Source: JBGSTR01 sp963707135 (GTDB lineage: Bacteria; Pseudomonadota; Gammaproteobacteria; Chromatiales; Chromatiaceae). Taken from it: a stretch of DNA of 64,000 bases. Location of the stretch: contig CAVPOY010000044.1 in the NCBI GenBank assembly GCA_963707135.1, positions 62,001 through 126,000 of the forward strand, in the 5' to 3' direction. Of the stretch, positions 61,886 to 64,000 are shown in pieces. Position numbers and translations under genes: made by a program. The stretch's first letter is position 1. Each line of letters opens with the position of its first letter. The notes below the pieces were generated by a model, which was given only the letters and a program-made list of their open reading frames with translations, had not been told where the DNA came from and did no database searches.

Positions 61886-64000
61886 TTACTCCAAAACAGA
61901 CGGAAAGGGCACGAACTCGAATCCGCTGATCGCGACGTCCAGCGACGGCTCGCCATCTCGATTTCGAAAGGTCAGCGAGACCTCGCCGATGCCGGTCAGC
62001 GCCGGGGTTGCCGGGAGGACTACCTCGATCGTGTCGCCCGGCGTCTGCTTTAAGCGGACGAAGATCTCGACAGGGATGGCCGGCGGCGGCAGAGGATCGC
62101 CCTTGACGCGTGCGAAGGAGATGGCCGCATCCGGCACGTCCGTCGCGGATCGGTATCGGATCACCAGGGTGCCGTTCGAGAGGCTTGCCCCATGCTCCTG
62201 CGGAACGGCGAACGTCATGCTAACGCTGCCGGTCACGGATGCCGAAAACCGGTACTCGCCGTCTTCCCGTGAGAAGTCGTAGGGGCTCTTGTCCGAGGTC
62301 CAGAGCCGTACGCTGGTCCCAGCGGCCAGCAGGTCGACTGGATCGCCTTTGGGATAGAGCGCCTCAAGCCCGCGTGAGAAGTCGACGCTCCTGGAGATAA
62401 AGGCGCATGTTCTCCTGAGCGGTATTGAGTCCGCCGAGTATCAGCGACAGCGTGTGCGCGGTGGTCTGGTACGGGATAACCTCCATCGTCGACGTGTTCC
62501 ATCCCTCCCAGGGGCCGTGCCCGGTGAAAAGCCCTGAAATCCGGGGCCAGTGCTCCTCCAGAAATCGCTCGATACGGTTGGGGGCAAGCGTGTAGGCGAC
62601 ACCGAGGGAATAAAGCGACGGCGCATCGGTGATCAGCGGCGTGTCGATGACCGCGATGTCGGAGATCCCGATCTGCCCCGTGTATTCCGCCCCGTTGCCG
62701 CTGTAGGCCTCGGACAGGAAGCCCGGGAGTCGATTCCTGCCCGAAAAATCGAGCTCGATGTCCACCAGGGCTTGCAGGCTCCTCCTCCAGCCCGCGTTTC
62801 GGTCCTCCTGCATAAAGAGCGACAGCCCAAGCAACTGAAACGCCGAGCCATCCCACGCGGCGAGGGCGTAGCGTTCGCGCCCGTCCCGATACCGATAGGG
62901 CTTGATCTTGAATCCCGCGTTTCGGATCCAGGCCGCGGGGAACCCAAAGCGCAGCGCGACGAACGTCAGGGGCCCGCGGAACTCGTTGATGAAATAATTC
63001 ATCTGTCCCGTGACCCAGTTCCCCTGGCCGTCGTCCCAACCGACGAATCGGTCGCTGGCGGCGTCCCAGCCGAAGATGAAGTTGCCGGTCGAGCGGTCGA
63101 ACAGATGCTCGTAGCCCCCTCTCTGCCGGTCGAGGAAGCGCTCCATTTGAGCCCTGAGAGCGATCGCCCTCGGCTCGTCCCGAATCCCGGGCCTCAAGAG
63201 TGCGCCCACGGACCGGGCGAGCGCCGCGGACAGATTGGCGTTGTCACCGAAGATGATCGTGACCGCTCGCTGATCGAGGACCCCCATGACGGTCGATCGC
63301 AAGGGCTCCTCGGCGTAGGGCGCCAGCGCCCCGTCGAAGTGGGCCGTCCCATAGAACCGACTCCGGTCGATCTTCCCGATCCGACCATTTGCCTGCTCCT
63401 GAAGCCAGCCCTTCTCCACCAATGCCCGCCACACGGCGTCTCCCGTTTGTTCGCCCAGCGCCTCTATGAACCGGCGTCGGGTGATGGATTCCTGAAGCGG
63501 CCCTATTCTCTCGCCACCCTCCAGACTCAGGAAATTGACGAGCAGGCCCTTGGCGGAAAGCTCAGGGTTGCGCTGATCATCCAGCAGAGACCCCATGGCA
63601 AGCGCGAGTGCGGTCAATGCGGACGCTCCGGAGAGATACGGGTTGTCCGCCACGCCCGCGGCTATGTTGGCGAGCAGCTCGACCCATGCGCCAATCGCCG
63701 TGAGCTGAGTAAACGAGCGGAGAAAAACGCCGTTCTCAGGCTCCTGGTTCCAGCCTTCCGCCGGATACCCGGAAACCGGGTCTATGATCCCGTGAGCCGG
63801 ATCCAGATAGCCGAAGGCATTGGCTAGCAGCTCGTGCATGTAGCGATGCCCGGCCGGCACGTTGCTGAAGTGAAAGCGCTCGCTGATGATGGAGTACCCC
63901 TTATCCCGGTCCTCGTCCGCTGCGCCGGCCGCGGTGCCGAACGCCCCGAGCGTCAGGGCCAACCCAAGCAGCGTCAGCCGCAGCGTCTCTTCTCTACCAC
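61886..64000 (-). pseudogene. Large exported protein, (alpha/alpha)6-barrel hydrolase-like, partial and frameshifted
   Basis: The 5' end is beyond the right border. A signal peptide is readable (RLTLLGLALTLGAFGTAAGA) followed by a long soluble domain rich in aromatic and Gly residues: HYFSNVPAGHRYMHEL-like start (FHFSNVPAGHRYMHELL), GWDAASDRFVGWDDGQGNWV, FLSEAYSGNGAEYTGQIGIS and GHGPWEGWNTSTMEVIPYQT near the end. This order resembles bacterial glycoside hydrolases of the helical-barrel kind, but I cannot name a family. Near 62377 the frame shifts into FSRGLEALYPKGDPVDLLA and a C-terminal beta-rich module (to 61886). Joined length exceeds 690 residues. Confidence 0.65.

Overview
The window is high-GC bacterial DNA whose recognisable housekeeping genes (prfC, ibaG/BolA, rlmD, cysM, glgC, a Pat-type acetyltransferase, PiT and NptA-type phosphate transporters) are of gammaproteobacterial type. 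A phosphoribulokinase (prkB), c-type cytochromes, metal efflux systems and a type I-E CRISPR remnant suggest an autotrophic, sulfur-bacterium-like member of the Chromatiales/Ectothiorhodospiraceae area. That taxonomic reading is inference; no rRNA gene is present to confirm it.

Layout. 0-6.3 kb: phosphate block, with a PiT permease, a P-loop protein, an FHA-metallophosphatase, a UspA protein and a Na/Pi cotransporter with PhoU-like tail. 6.5-10.7 kb: HAD phosphatase, TauE/SafE permease, a collapsed type I-E CRISPR locus (cas3 HD fragment running straight into a short array) and a sensor-only PDC protein. 11.1-18.7 kb: small protein, ibaG, prfC, secreted msrB, prkB, copper ATPase copA and a DUF411 protein. 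19.2-24.6 kb: secreted repeat protein with a 13-C tract, DUF1028/peptidoglycan-binding lipoprotein, two PPOX-like genes (one with GAF), cytochrome c. 24.9-31.8 kb: CorC-type protein and an HME-RND metal efflux operon. 32-43 kb: glgC, a CYTH / peptide-binding lipoprotein / L,D-transpeptidase / permease operon, rlmD, a Gly/Tyr-repeat secreted protein, cysM, an Hpt protein and a second CorC paralogue. 43-49.8 kb: lysine acetyltransferase diverging from a deacetylase, dienelactone hydrolase, photolyase. 49.8-59.3 kb: a degraded island with two-component remnants, VapC-, HsdR- and YgjP-type fragments, a tRNA-Gly 3' fragment with terminator, an IS4-type and an IS630-type insertion sequence. 59.7-64 kb: HxlR regulator divergent from an operon ending in a methanethiol-methyltransferase-like enzyme, then a partial secreted enzyme leaving the window.

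The main caution is that about a dozen otherwise well-conserved genes carry single-base frameshifts. Their number and their position inside conserved protein sequence suggest consensus sequencing errors for many of them, so frameshift calls should be checked before being taken as pseudogenes. The clearest real biology is the deletion that joined cas3 to the CRISPR array, the near-duplicate spacers, the TA-flanked IS630 insertion that splits a 101-codon gene next to an attC-like hairpin, two kinds of dispersed short repeat (one inserted in frame in the RND pump gene), and the acetyltransferase/deacetylase gene pair sharing one promoter region.
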